From assembly GCF_016862075.1 (NCBI RefSeq), contig NZ_BOMG01000049.1, positions 1 through 64,000 of the forward strand: a stretch of 64,000 bases of DNA, given 5' to 3'. A model generated the notes under the pieces. It had not been told where the DNA came from. It was given only the letters and a program-made list of their open reading frames with translations, and made no database searches. The position numbers and the translations under genes are program-made. Within the stretch, counting starts at the first letter, position 1. Every line of letters begins with the position of its first letter. Below, piece after piece: positions 8,677 through 16,821 of this stretch. Source of the stretch: Actinoplanes couchii. Lineage in GTDB: Bacteria; Actinomycetota; Actinomycetes; Mycobacteriales; Micromonosporaceae.

Positions 8677-8680
8677 ATCG

Positions 8681-8710
8681 CGATCTTGTCGGGACAATTG
8701 GACAAGATCG
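8681..8710. repeat. Perfect 10-bp inverted repeat upstream of the rex promoter
   Basis: CGATCTTGTC (8681-8690) and its exact complement GACAAGATCG (8701-8710) flank a 10-nt spacer. It sits just upstream of the rex -35. The left arm together with the spacer also forms TTGTCGGGACAA. It could be a second operator for an upstream-binding factor. Confidence 0.7.
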
Positions 8711-8777
8711 ACCCAGCTGTGTTAGTCGGGCCGACCTGTCGAGTATTACCGGTGTGATGCCACCAGGGCCACCTGGC

Positions 8778-9419
8778 TCAGAGTGACATGGCCATCTTCA
8801 CCGCATCCACCAGCGTGTCGGCCACCGGACGCCCGGATTCACGCAACCGTGCGGGATCGGTGAAACCACCCGTGTAGAGCACCACCGCGGCCCCCACCGA
8901 CTCGGCCGCCTCGGCGTCGTCGATCGAGTCGCCGATCAGCACCGCGTCCGGTCCGGCCACCCCCAGCTCGGCCAGGTGCAGCTTCAGGTGACCGGCCTTG
9001 TAACCGCCGCCCAGCTCCACCTTCAGGCCGTCGATGCGGGTGAAGCTGCCGGTCAGGCCGTAGCCCTCGACCGCCGGGACCAGCTCGTGGTGGAACCACA
9101 TGGAGAGCAGCGACTGGCTGCCGGTCCAGCTCTGGATCGCGGCCTGCGCGTCGGCGGCCAGCGAGACGTCGGTCAGCCCGAGGCGGTACGCGTCGTGGAA
9201 GATCCGGTCCAGCCTGCCGAACTCCTCCGCCTCGACGGCCCGGCCGAGCATCTCGGCGTAGAAGTCGGCGACCGGGCGGCGGAAGGCCCGGCGGTGCTCG
9301 TCGGCGCCGACGTCCCGGCCACCGACCGAGGCGAAGGCGGTGTTGGTCGACGACACGACCAGGTGGAGATCGTCGAGAAGGGTTCCGTTCCAGTCCCAGA
9401 CCAGGTGTTCAGCTGTCAC
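8778..9419 (-). CDS. HAD-superfamily phosphatase (phosphoglycolate phosphatase-like)
   Basis: The protein has 213 residues. Motif I is DWNGTLLDD, with the nucleophile Asp replaced in position by the D-W-N pattern seen in some HAD subgroups. Motif III/IV is VLIGDSIDDAEAAESVGAA. A helical cap lies at about 20-95. The family hydrolyses small phosphorylated metabolites; the substrate cannot be read from sequence. It is the last gene of a three-gene minus-strand run after the acyl-CoA ligase and the glutaredoxin-like gene, with 9 bp to the latter. Confidence 0.8.
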   Translation of the reverse strand: MTAEHLVWDWNGTLLDDLHLVVSSTNTAFASVGGRDVGADEHRRAFRRPVADFYAEMLGRAVEAEEFGRLDRIFHDAYRLGLTDVSLAADAQAAIQSWTGSQSLLSMWFHHELVPAVEGYGLTGSFTRIDGLKVELGGGYKAGHLKLHLAELGVAGPDAVLIGDSIDDAEAAESVGAAVVLYTGGFTDPARLRESGRPVADTLVDAVKMAMSL

Positions 9420-9428
9420 CCGGAGAAT

Positions 9429-9674
9429 TTACAGCCGGGGCTCACCCGGTTGTCGAGCCAAATCCCGCAACAGGCGGTCCTCCTCGATCCGCCAGTAACC
9501 GTGCTCCGCGCCGTCCAGCAGCAGCACCGGAACCCGGTCGCCGTAGTCGCGTTCCAGCTCGATCGACGAGTCCACGTCGATCTTCGTCCACTGGCCGGGC
9601 GCGATCCGGTCCAGCGTCTGTTCGGCCACCTCGCACAGGTGGCAGCCGTCACGGCTGATCAGAGTCAGTCTCAC
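9429..9674 (-). CDS. Glutaredoxin-like thioredoxin-fold protein
   Basis: This is an 81-residue protein with the redox motif CHLC at residues 11-14 and the cis-Pro loop DRVPVLLLDG at about 46-55, the core of the glutaredoxin/thioredoxin fold. It probably reduces disulfides, perhaps with mycothiol, since this genome carries mshA; that partner is inferred. GTG 9674 overlaps the acyl-CoA ligase stop codon (GTGA) and has an AGAGGG ribosome site, indicating translational coupling. Confidence 0.85.
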   Translation of the reverse strand: MRLTLISRDGCHLCEVAEQTLDRIAPGQWTKIDVDSSIELERDYGDRVPVLLLDGAEHGYWRIEEDRLLRDLARQPGEPRL

Positions 9675-11122
9675 AGGTCCCTCTTGCGAATCTTGCCGAT
9701 CGGGGTACGGGGCAACTCTGCCACGATCTCCACGGTGGGCAGTTTGAACCGGGCCAGCCGGACCGCGCAGTGCGCCTGCAACTCGGTCGGGCCGGGGGAC
9801 GGATCGTCGAGCACCGTCACGTAGGCGTGCGGCCGCCGGCCGGTCTCCCGGTCCGGCACCCCGACCACGGCGACCCCGGTCACCCGGGGATGCGCGATCA
9901 GCACCCGCTCGATCTCGGCCGGGTAGACGTTGAAGCCGTTGACCAGGATCAACTCGCCGATCCGATCGACCAGCACCAGGTCGCCGTCGCCGTCGGCCCA
10001 GGCGATGTCCCCGGTCGGCCACCAGCCCCCGGCGTCCGGGCCGTCCCGCCCGTCCGGCCAGTAGCCGCCGAACACGTTGGGGCCGCGGACCACGATCTCC
10101 CCCGGGTCGGTGCCCGCCGACTCCGCGACCTCGAGATCCTCGTCGACCGACGCGGTGCCGTCCCGCCACAACACCGATCCCGCGGCGGTACGCAGGACCA
10201 GCTCGACCCCGGGCAACGGCCGCCCGATCGAACCGCTCTTGTCCCGGTGGCTGACGGCCGTGGTGGTCAGCACCGGGGCGGTCTCGGTCAGCCCGTACCC
10301 GATCAGGATCGCCCGTCCGGTCAGAGCCCGGAATCGGGCGGCCACCCGCTCGTCCAGCGGCGCCGCGCCGCAGACCGCGGTGCGCACACCGGCGAGGGCC
10401 TCGGCGGCGTTCGCGCGCGCGAGCCAGGCCTGGTACATCCCGGGTACGCCGACGGTGACGGTGATCCGGTGCCGGGTGATCAGCTCCAGCGAGCTGGCCG
10501 GATCGAAACGCTCGGTCAGCACCCCGGTCGCGGCGTGGTGCACCACGCTGCCCAGCCCGGTGTTCAGCCCGTAGGCGTGGAAGAACGGCACCGCCAGCAG
10601 CACCACGTCGTCCGGGCCGATCACCGCGGGCTCGATGCGGTCGAGCTGGTCGTGGTTGGCGGCGAGGGCGGCGTGGGTGAGCATCGCGCCCTTCGGCCGG
10701 CCGCTGGTGCCGGAGGTGTAGAGCAGGACCGCGAGATCCTCATTCGCCGGTACGCCCGGCGCACCCGCGCCGGATTCCGGGATCTCCTCGGTCCCGTCCA
10801 CCACCAGGGTCGCGCCGGAGTCGGTGAGCAGGTGGTCCCGCTCGTCAGCGGTGTATCCGGGATTGACCGGCACCGCCACCCGCCCGGCCCGCAGCACACC
10901 GAACCAGGCCACCGCGAACTCGACGGTGTTGCCCAGCACGAGGGCGACCCGGTCGCCGGGGCCGGTGCGCGACGCGATCCAGCCGGCCGCCGCGGTCACC
11001 CGGGTGTCCAGTTCCGACCAGGTGACGACGAGGTCGCCGGCGATCAGCGCCTGTCGATCGGGCCGGCGGGCGGCGGCCTCGGCGACCGGATCGCGGGCGG
11101 GTTCACGGGTCGGTTCCGCCAC
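9671..11122 (-). CDS. AMP-forming acyl-CoA synthetase / acid-CoA ligase
   Basis: The 483-residue member of the ANL superfamily activates a carboxylic acid as an acyl-adenylate and transfers it to CoA. The P-loop-like motif is YTSGTSGRPKGAM. Other motifs are GYGLTETAPVL, TGDIAWADGDG and the C-terminal lysine motif PRTPIGKIRKRDL. The acid substrate is unknown. I start at GTG 11122, preceded by GGAGGAG with good spacing; the open frame to 11227 would add residues unlike the family. It heads the ligase-glutaredoxin-HAD operon and is divergent from the sigma-factor operon. Confidence 0.9.
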   Translation of the reverse strand: MAEPTREPARDPVAEAAARRPDRQALIAGDLVVTWSELDTRVTAAAGWIASRTGPGDRVALVLGNTVEFAVAWFGVLRAGRVAVPVNPGYTADERDHLLTDSGATLVVDGTEEIPESGAGAPGVPANEDLAVLLYTSGTSGRPKGAMLTHAALAANHDQLDRIEPAVIGPDDVVLLAVPFFHAYGLNTGLGSVVHHAATGVLTERFDPASSLELITRHRITVTVGVPGMYQAWLARANAAEALAGVRTAVCGAAPLDERVAARFRALTGRAILIGYGLTETAPVLTTTAVSHRDKSGSIGRPLPGVELVLRTAAGSVLWRDGTASVDEDLEVAESAGTDPGEIVVRGPNVFGGYWPDGRDGPDAGGWWPTGDIAWADGDGDLVLVDRIGELILVNGFNVYPAEIERVLIAHPRVTGVAVVGVPDRETGRRPHAYVTVLDDPSPGPTELQAHCAVRLARFKLPTVEIVAELPRTPIGKIRKRDL

Positions 11123-11282
11123 GTCGTCCACTCCTCCACGTCGTACGACGGCCCGAGTCTGGCACAGACGGGCCGTGGCTAGGGACGGCGGACAACCGGT
11201 CCGTCCCTTTAGCCCGTTCTTCGGCAAAAGTGACCTTGACGCCGCTTGCCGTTTTGGACGGGATACACGGCTTTGCGCTCAG

Positions 11283-11350
11283 CGCACACGGTGTGCGACT
11301 CCGCGTGTCCGAAGTCGGCAATACTTCCGCTCTGTGTAACGGAATACACA
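11283..11350. promoter_or_regulatory. Two inverted repeats between the ligase and sigma-factor operons
   Basis: CGCACAC-G-GTGTGCG (11283-11297) is a perfect 7-bp palindrome with one central base. TGTGTA-ACGGAA-TACACA (11333-11350) is a perfect 6-bp inverted repeat with a 6-bp spacer. Both carry CACA/TGTG arms and lie in the 330-bp divergent region, where regulators of the sigma gene would be expected. No known operator was matched with confidence. Confidence 0.5.
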
Positions 11351-11453
11351 CCAACGGGTGAGGCCGACCGGCTGTTTCGCGGTCGTCCCGCCCATTTTGT
11401 TGTAAATGAGAGCTTTTATCGGTAGTGACCACCCTCATCCCGAGGAGGCCGCT

Positions 11454-11546
11454 GTGCCCTACCAAGCACGGAATCGAAGTGAATCCACGTCTGGCGGGAC
11501 GGATTCGCTGTCGTCGAAGGCCCGCCGGGTTGAGGAGGCGCAGTGA
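11454..11546 (+). CDS. 30-codon leader ORF overlapping the sigma-factor start
   Basis: GTG 11454 has a strong GAGGAGG ribosome site. The ORF runs 30 codons (starting VPYQARNRSES, ending RRVEEAQ) to a TGA at 11544 that overlaps the sigma-factor GTG at 11543. The peptide is hydrophilic and has no recognised domain. Both the ribosome site and the GTGA overlap favour real translation and coupling to the sigma gene. No function is known to me. Confidence 0.6.
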   Translation: MPYQARNRSESTSGGTDSLSSKARRVEEAQ

Positions 11547-12499
11547 CTCATGTGTACGCCGAGGACCCGTACCGACGCGGTGTCCTCGCGGCCCGGAACG
11601 TACTCACCGAGGGGTTGAACACACTGCGAGAGTCCGTTGACGGCGCGATCGTGAACGCGATCCGGGGCGACAGTCCCAAGCAGACCGGCAGCCGTCGTAC
11701 CCCGAACAGTCCCCCCGCCGTGGCCTCGCCGCACAACGGCAACGGCAGGTTCGGGGGTGGCCGGCCCGTCGCGCCCCGGCCCCCGGCCCAGCCCGCGCCG
11801 GGTCAGCGATCCACCGCCGCGGAGAACGAGACGATCCCCGGCGACCACACCGTGGTGCTGCCGACCCAGAGCAAGACCGGCCCGCCCACCGAGACCGAGC
11901 CGCCCAAGCACCCGGCCCGCCCCGACCGGGGCGATCCCGCCGCCGAGGTGTGGGCGCTGGTCGAACGGGCCCAGGCCGGCGAGGCGGAGGCCTTCGGCCT
12001 GATCTACGACCGGTACGTGGACACGGTGTTCCGCTTCGTCTACTTCCGGGTCGGCAACCGCCAGCTCGCCGAGGACCTGACGTCGGACACCTTCCTGCGC
12101 GCCCTCAAGCGGATCGGCAGCTTCACCTGGCAGGGCCGGGACCTGGGCGCCTGGCTGGTGACGATCGCCCGGAACCTGGTCGCCGACCACTTCAAGTCCG
12201 GCCGCTACCGCCTCGAGGTGACCACCGGTGACGTGCTGGACGCCGACCGCGAGGACCGGGGGCCGGAGGGCAGCCCGGAATCCGCGGTGGTCGACCACAT
12301 CACCAACGTCGCCCTGCTCACCGCGGTCAAGCAGCTCAACCCGGAACAGCAGGAGTGCATCGTGCTCCGCTTCCTCCAGGGCTTCTCGGTCGCCGAGACC
12401 GCGCAGACCATGGGCAAGAACGAGGGAGCCATCAAAGCTCTGCAATACCGCGCGGTCAGAGCGCTGAACCGGCTCCTGCCGGACGGATTCCAATCTTGA
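11543..12499 (+). CDS. BldN-like ECF sigma factor
   Basis: The protein has 318 residues. A 130-residue N-terminal extension, rich in Pro and charged residues after residue 50, precedes the ECF core. Region 2 includes FGLIYDRYVDTVFRFVYFRVGNRQLAEDLTSDTFLRALKRI in pieces, and region 4 includes NPEQQECIVLRFLQGFSVAETAQTMGKNEGAIKALQYRAV. An extended N-terminus and a downstream DUF5667-type membrane protein match bldN-rsbN of Streptomyces, where BldN controls aerial development. Here the likely role is sporangium or spore development, by inference. GTG 11543 has GAGGAGG five bases upstream and overlaps the leader ORF stop. Confidence 0.85.
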   Translation: MTHVYAEDPYRRGVLAARNVLTEGLNTLRESVDGAIVNAIRGDSPKQTGSRRTPNSPPAVASPHNGNGRFGGGRPVAPRPPAQPAPGQRSTAAENETIPGDHTVVLPTQSKTGPPTETEPPKHPARPDRGDPAAEVWALVERAQAGEAEAFGLIYDRYVDTVFRFVYFRVGNRQLAEDLTSDTFLRALKRIGSFTWQGRDLGAWLVTIARNLVADHFKSGRYRLEVTTGDVLDADREDRGPEGSPESAVVDHITNVALLTAVKQLNPEQQECIVLRFLQGFSVAETAQTMGKNEGAIKALQYRAVRALNRLLPDGFQS

Positions 12500-12674
12500 T
12501 CGGGGGATCCCAGTTGTCGATCTCCGATACCCGATGGAACCTCCGGTCACCCGTAACCGTGACCGCGTGTCGCGCGTTTGTCCGGTTGCGACCCGAAGCC
12601 GTGTCCAGCGGACCGGGCGCCGACGCCGTCCGCCAGGCCGGCGAGACAGTCACGAGCGAGGGGAGGTGCCCACG

Positions 12675-13850
12675 GTGACGTTCGCGTTCCCGAACTCCCG
12701 GAGTGCCGAGCGCTTCGCGGAATCGATCGACGACACCGGTGGCCCGCGCCGGCACCACAGCCGTGGTCCGGCCGACGAGGAGCTGAACCGGCTGGTCGCC
12801 ATCGGTAACCGGCTCTCGGCGGCCCGCATCGCCACACCGGTGGACTCCGAGTTCCGCGTCGGCCTGCGCGCCATGCTGGTCGCCACGGCCGAACGGGACG
12901 GCATCGGGCGGACCGACGCCGAGACCGAACCCGATCCGATCGCCGCGGCCGAGGCCCACCGGCCCCGCCTGGGCCGCCGGATCCGGGCTCGCGGGGCGAT
13001 CATCATCGGTGTCGCCGCCGGGGCGATGGCCGTCTCCGGGATCTCCGCGGCCAGCGAGAGCGCCTTCCCCGGAGACGTCTTCTACGGCGTCAAACGGCAG
13101 ACCGAACGGGCTCAGCTGGCGATCGCCGGCTCGGACGTGACCCGGGGGCAGCTGTCCCTGGACTTCGCCCGGACCCGGCTCTCCGAAGCCGTCGCCATGA
13201 AGGGCGGCGAACGTGAGTTCGCCCTGGTCCTGGACGACATGGACGCCGACACCCGCAAGGGCGTCCGGCTGCTCACCACGTCGGCCGTGGCCCAGCAGGA
13301 CACCACGCCGCTGGCCACGCTGGACGGTTTCGCCATCGACCAGCGCAAGGTCATGCACCCGGCGCTGGAGAAGCTCTCCACCGCGAACCGGGAACGGGCC
13401 GCGGTCTCCCTCGGGCTGCTCCAGGACGTGGTCAAGCGCACCGAATCGCTGCGCACCGGGCTGGCCTGCGACAAGGTCACTCCGGCCGGGTCGGACGCGC
13501 TCGGGCCGAAGCTGCGGGACTGCACCGCCGCCGAGGAACCGGACTCCGGCGCCCAGCAGACCTCGGCACCGCAGCAGCACAGCGACCCGGACCGCACCGG
13601 CACGAAGCAGAGCGGTCAGACCGGCGGTGACACGCCCCGGCAGAACCGGTCCGGATCCTCCGCGGAACCGGAGACGTCCGGGTCCGGATCGGCGACGCCG
13701 CGCACACACCGGTCGTCCGCTCCGGCGACCGACACACCGGCCGGGACCAGCGGGGTCTCCCCGGCGCCGACCGACACGGCGAATATCACGGACTTCCCCG
13801 GCGAAGAGGAGGACGGGGTGCTGGGCGGACTGCTCAGTGACCTCTTCTGA
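12675..13850 (+). CDS. RsbN-like membrane anti-sigma factor (DUF5667-type)
   Basis: The protein has 391 residues. The N-terminus (about 1-105) is soluble and would hold the sigma-binding part. One membrane segment follows (AIIIGVAAGAMAVSGISAA, about 111-130). An extracytoplasmic DUF5667-like domain starts with SAFPGDVFYGVKRQTERAQLA, and a Ser/Thr/Pro-rich tail ends the protein. In Streptomyces RsbN, next to bldN, is the matching anti-sigma factor; the same order supports that role here. GTG 12675 is chosen for its GGGAGG site 8 bases upstream; GTG 12666 is possible. A stem-loop follows the stop. Confidence 0.75.
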   Translation: MTFAFPNSRSAERFAESIDDTGGPRRHHSRGPADEELNRLVAIGNRLSAARIATPVDSEFRVGLRAMLVATAERDGIGRTDAETEPDPIAAAEAHRPRLGRRIRARGAIIIGVAAGAMAVSGISAASESAFPGDVFYGVKRQTERAQLAIAGSDVTRGQLSLDFARTRLSEAVAMKGGEREFALVLDDMDADTRKGVRLLTTSAVAQQDTTPLATLDGFAIDQRKVMHPALEKLSTANRERAAVSLGLLQDVVKRTESLRTGLACDKVTPAGSDALGPKLRDCTAAEEPDSGAQQTSAPQQHSDPDRTGTKQSGQTGGDTPRQNRSGSSAEPETSGSGSATPRTHRSSAPATDTPAGTSGVSPAPTDTANITDFPGEEEDGVLGGLLSDLF

Positions 13851-13868
13851 TCAGGCCCTGGACGTGGC

Positions 13869-13909
13869 GAGAGGCGGTGCCGGAGCTCAACACTCCGGGG
13901 CCGCCTCTC
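13869..13909. terminator. Two-part stem-loop between convergent genes
   Basis: GAGAGGCGG (13869-13877) pairs with CCGCCTCTC (13901-13909), and an inner CCGGAG/CTCCGG (13880-13885, 13893-13898) extends it after a 2-nt bulge. It lies between the anti-sigma gene and the convergent acyltransferase gene and can serve both strands. Confidence 0.75.
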
Positions 13910-14008
13910 ACTGTCACTATAGGACGGACGATCCGCGGCACTCCAGAAGAATGGCACTTCCAAGCCACTTCCAGGACTTTTCCGGTACGGCGGAGCTGAG
14001 CCGCGCTC

Positions 14009-15007
14009 TCACGGGCCGAACGGGTCCGGGCGCTTCTCCAGCAGCTCGTGCACCGTCGCCTGGACCGTCTCGCGGACCTGGTCGGCCAGGTTGTAGACCA
14101 CCAGCGGGTCGTCAGCGAACTCGGTCAGGTGCGCGGTGGGGATCGGCGGGCAGAACTCGATCAGCCACTTGCTCGGCAGCGGGACCAGGCCCAACGGCCC
14201 CAGCCAGGGGAACGTCGGCGTGATCGGGAAGTACGGAACCCCGAGCAGCCGGGCCAGCGGTTTCACGTCGGCCAGGATCGGATAGATCTCCTCGGCGCCG
14301 ACGATCGCCACCGGGACGATCGGCGTGCCGGTCCGCAGCGCCGCCGAGACGAACCCGCCCCGGCCGAACCGCTGCAGCTTGTAACGGTCGGCGAACCGCT
14401 TCCCGATGCCCTTGAAACCCTCCGGGAAGACGCCCACCAGCTGACCGGAAGTCATCAGGCGCTCGGCGTCCGGGTTGCAGGCGACGGTGGCCCCGGCCGC
14501 GCGGGCCAGCTCGCTCATCACCGGCATCCGGAAGACCAGGTCCGCACCGAGCAGGCGCAGGTGCCGGCCGAGCGGGTGCTTGTCCCGCAGCGCGACGGTG
14601 AGCATCAGCGCGTCCAGCGCGATCGTGCCGGAGTGGTTGCCGACCACCAGGCCGCTGCCCTCGGACGGCACGTTCTCGATGCCGAACACCTCGGTCCGGA
14701 ACCAGTCCCGGTAGAGCACCTTCATCACCGGGTGGAAGAACGCCTCGGAGAGTTCCCGGTCGAAACCGAACTCGTCGACCTCGTACGCACCGGCCAGGCG
14801 CCGGCGCAGGAAGGCGAGGGCGTCGGCGACCCGCTGGTCCCAGACGTCCACCTCGGGAGCGGGCTGCTCGGCGGCCGCCGGCTCCGGGGCCGCCGGTTTC
14901 TCCGGGATCGGGCGGCGGCCGTTGACCCGCTGCACTGGCGGCGGCTCGGGGAGCTGGAAGTCGGTGTGACCGGGCAACATGTCACCGCGGTACTCGTCCT
15001 GGCTCAT
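14009..15007 (-). CDS. PlsC-type lysophospholipid acyltransferase
   Basis: The protein has 332 residues. A Pro-rich N-terminus of about 70 residues precedes the acyltransferase domain, which has the catalytic NHSGTIALD (H-x4-D type) and the later motif FPEGFKGIGKRF. The family transfers acyl chains to lysophospholipids or related acceptors at the membrane. ATG 15007 has GAGGTGAGGG upstream; a TTG at 15061 is less likely. It lies 63 bp after the epimerase gene and is probably cotranscribed. The pair acyltransferase plus epimerase next to bS22 is a common actinobacterial arrangement. Confidence 0.85.
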   Translation of the reverse strand: MSQDEYRGDMLPGHTDFQLPEPPPVQRVNGRRPIPEKPAAPEPAAAEQPAPEVDVWDQRVADALAFLRRRLAGAYEVDEFGFDRELSEAFFHPVMKVLYRDWFRTEVFGIENVPSEGSGLVVGNHSGTIALDALMLTVALRDKHPLGRHLRLLGADLVFRMPVMSELARAAGATVACNPDAERLMTSGQLVGVFPEGFKGIGKRFADRYKLQRFGRGGFVSAALRTGTPIVPVAIVGAEEIYPILADVKPLARLLGVPYFPITPTFPWLGPLGLVPLPSKWLIEFCPPIPTAHLTEFADDPLVVYNLADQVRETVQATVHELLEKRPDPFGP

Positions 15008-15070
15008 GCCCTCACCTCGCTTCCGTCCCGCGCCGGTAACCAGTCTCTGATCCGTCCGCAACCCGCTCGC

Positions 15071-16117
15071 TCATGAGGCGGCCTCGCGGGCCTTGCGGAT
15101 GCCGTCCAGGATCGCGGCCTCGGCCAGGGCCAGCCGGTCCGCGGTCACCGTGGAGCCCTCGGTGTGCGCCTGGATGAACTCCTCGAAGGCGGCCGCGGTG
15201 GTCCGCGGCGTGAACCCGAACTCCTCGATCAGACGGGTGGTGTCCACCACCCGTCCGTGTACGAAGAGGTCGACCTGGTCCAGCCCGATCTGCTCGACAC
15301 CGAACTGGCGGAGCAGGGCGGCGCCACTGGACAGAGCCGTCTCGGGGACCGGCAGCGAGACCCGGCCGGCCCGGCGGACGGCCTGGGAGAGCATCAGCAC
15401 CCCGGTGCCGGCCACGTTGAAGGTGCCCGGATGGTCCTCGGTCACCGACCGGTGCAGGATTTCGAGCGCGTCCTCGGCGTGCACGAACTGCAGCCGGGCG
15501 TCCCGGCCGATCACCGTCGGCACCACGGGCTGGGAGAAGTATCGGGTCAGCGACGTCTCGGCGGACGAGCTGATCATCGGTGCGAACCGGAGGACTGTCG
15601 CCGCGACCTCGGGGCGACGACGGCGGAACCCGCGGACGTACCCCTCGATGTCGAGGATGTCGCGGGCGAAGGCGCCACGCGGCACCGCACGGGGCTCGGT
15701 GTCCTCGGTGAAGACCCCGGGATCACGGAAGGAGGCGCCGTAGGCGGCCGTGGAGGAACGCACCACCAGTTTGCGCAGCCGGGGCGCACCCTGGGCAGCG
15801 GCGAGCACCTGCATGGTACCGATGACGTTCTGTTCCTTCATCCCGGCGCGGCCGAGTTTGGCGTCGGGCACGCTCGTCACAGCGAGGTGCACGACGGCCT
15901 CGGCGCCGAGATCGGCGATGGCCTCGGTGGCCGCCCGCGCGTCGGCCCGGATCCGCTCCACACCCTCGAGCAAACCGAGAAGGCTCGCGGGAGGGTCGTG
16001 CGGGTCCAGACCGACGACACGATCGATCCGGGGATCTGCGGCAAGACGTGCAGCGACCCGGGCGCCGAGAAAACGGCTAACCCCGGTGACCACGACAACG
16101 CTAGGCGGTGCTGTCAC
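15071..16117 (-). CDS. NAD-dependent epimerase/dehydratase (extended SDR)
   Basis: The protein has 348 residues. The N-terminus VVVVTGVSRFLGARVAARL is a variant of the SDR dinucleotide loop (TGxxxxxG, here SRFLG). Later come VVHLAVTS and VVRSSTAAYGASF, with a Tyr in place of the usual YxxxK start. The family acts on nucleotide sugars or related substrates; no substrate is assigned. It precedes the acyltransferase gene and follows the bS22 gene with a stem-loop between. Confidence 0.8.
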   Translation of the reverse strand: MTAPPSVVVVTGVSRFLGARVAARLAADPRIDRVVGLDPHDPPASLLGLLEGVERIRADARAATEAIADLGAEAVVHLAVTSVPDAKLGRAGMKEQNVIGTMQVLAAAQGAPRLRKLVVRSSTAAYGASFRDPGVFTEDTEPRAVPRGAFARDILDIEGYVRGFRRRRPEVAATVLRFAPMISSSAETSLTRYFSQPVVPTVIGRDARLQFVHAEDALEILHRSVTEDHPGTFNVAGTGVLMLSQAVRRAGRVSLPVPETALSSGAALLRQFGVEQIGLDQVDLFVHGRVVDTTRLIEEFGFTPRTTAAAFEEFIQAHTEGSTVTADRLALAEAAILDGIRKAREAAS

Positions 16118-16128
16118 GTGAGATCCTC

Positions 16129-16151
16129 AGGCCGGGCCAGCAGCCCGGCCT
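16129..16151 (-). terminator. Stem-loop after the bS22 gene
   Basis: A 9-bp GC-rich stem (16129-16137 with 16143-16151) with a 5-nt loop lies immediately after the bS22 stop and before the epimerase start. There is no T tract, so it may only attenuate. Confidence 0.55.
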
Positions 16152-16155
16152 TCGA

Positions 16156-16257
16156 TCACTTGCCGAGACGGCGACGCTGGACGCGGGTCTTGCGCAGCAG
16201 CTTGCGGTGCTTCTTCTTCGCCATACGCTTGCGGCGCTTCTTGACCACGGAGCCCAT
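16156..16257 (-). CDS. Small ribosomal subunit protein bS22 (AURKAIP1/COX24 type)
   Basis: This is a 33-residue, extremely basic peptide beginning MGSVVKKRRKRMAKK and ending TRVQRRRLGK. It closely matches the actinobacterial 30S protein bS22 seen in mycobacterial ribosome structures, which belongs to the AURKAIP1/COX24 family. ATG 16257 is preceded by GAGGCAG. The gene is easily missed by size filters. Confidence 0.92.
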   Translation of the reverse strand: MGSVVKKRRKRMAKKKHRKLLRKTRVQRRRLGK

Positions 16258-16427
16258 ACGAACTGCCTCTCGAACCAATGGATGGATCCGGCTCTTACCC
16301 CGGAGGGGAAGCCGAAAACCTGACTGAAGGGCGCCCAGGTCTGAAGGTGCCTGTGCGGCGACGGACCCGGGAACCAACCGGTCCAGCGTACCGGCACGCT
16401 CCAGTAGGACCAACAGGGGCCCGTCCG

Positions 16428-16640
16428 TCAGGCGCTTTGCGAGAACGCTCCGCGTAGGTACTCGTGCACCGCGTGCTCCGGCACACGGAACGAACGGCCG
16501 ACCCGGACGGCGGTGAGGTCACCACCGTGCACGAGCCGGTAGACGGTCATCTTGGAGACCCGCATCAGCGAGGCCACCTCGGCCACCGTCAGGAATCGAA
16601 CCTCGGAGAGCCGTTCCTCGGTCTGGGCTGGACCCGTCAT
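16428..16640 (-). CDS. Excisionase-like helix-turn-helix DNA-binding protein
   Basis: The protein has 70 residues. A MerR/excisionase-type winged helix fills it, with FLTVAEVASLMRVSKMTVYR, RLVHGGDLTAVRVG and SFRVPEHAVHEYL. Such proteins are found beside bldN-type loci in Streptomyces and act as small transcription factors rather than phage excisionases. No integrase or other mobile gene is nearby, which argues against a phage origin. ATG 16640 is used; the open frame upstream to 16775 runs into non-coding sequence. Targets are unknown. Confidence 0.85.
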   Translation of the reverse strand: MTGPAQTEERLSEVRFLTVAEVASLMRVSKMTVYRLVHGGDLTAVRVGRSFRVPEHAVHEYLRGAFSQSA

Positions 16641-16821
16641 CGCGCCGCACCGATCCTTTCGCTGGCACGATCGCCGCGGCCGGAGGCTCCCGGACGCCAC
16701 GGGGACGACGTGCGTGTCATCAGAACGGTATCGATACTGCTGTGACCAACGCGATACGTTCCGTGAAATGCCCACAAAAAGCCAAGGACGACACGCCGGA
16801 TCTGTGGCGATTTGGGCCGTT

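Noticed and set aside
8546..8705. N-terminal extension of Rex
   Set aside because: The frame is open, but it crosses the predicted promoter and operator and does not resemble Rex proteins.
16428..16640. Phage excisionase
   Set aside because: The HTH fold matches, but no integrase, att site or phage gene is near, and the gene order is that of actinobacterial developmental loci.
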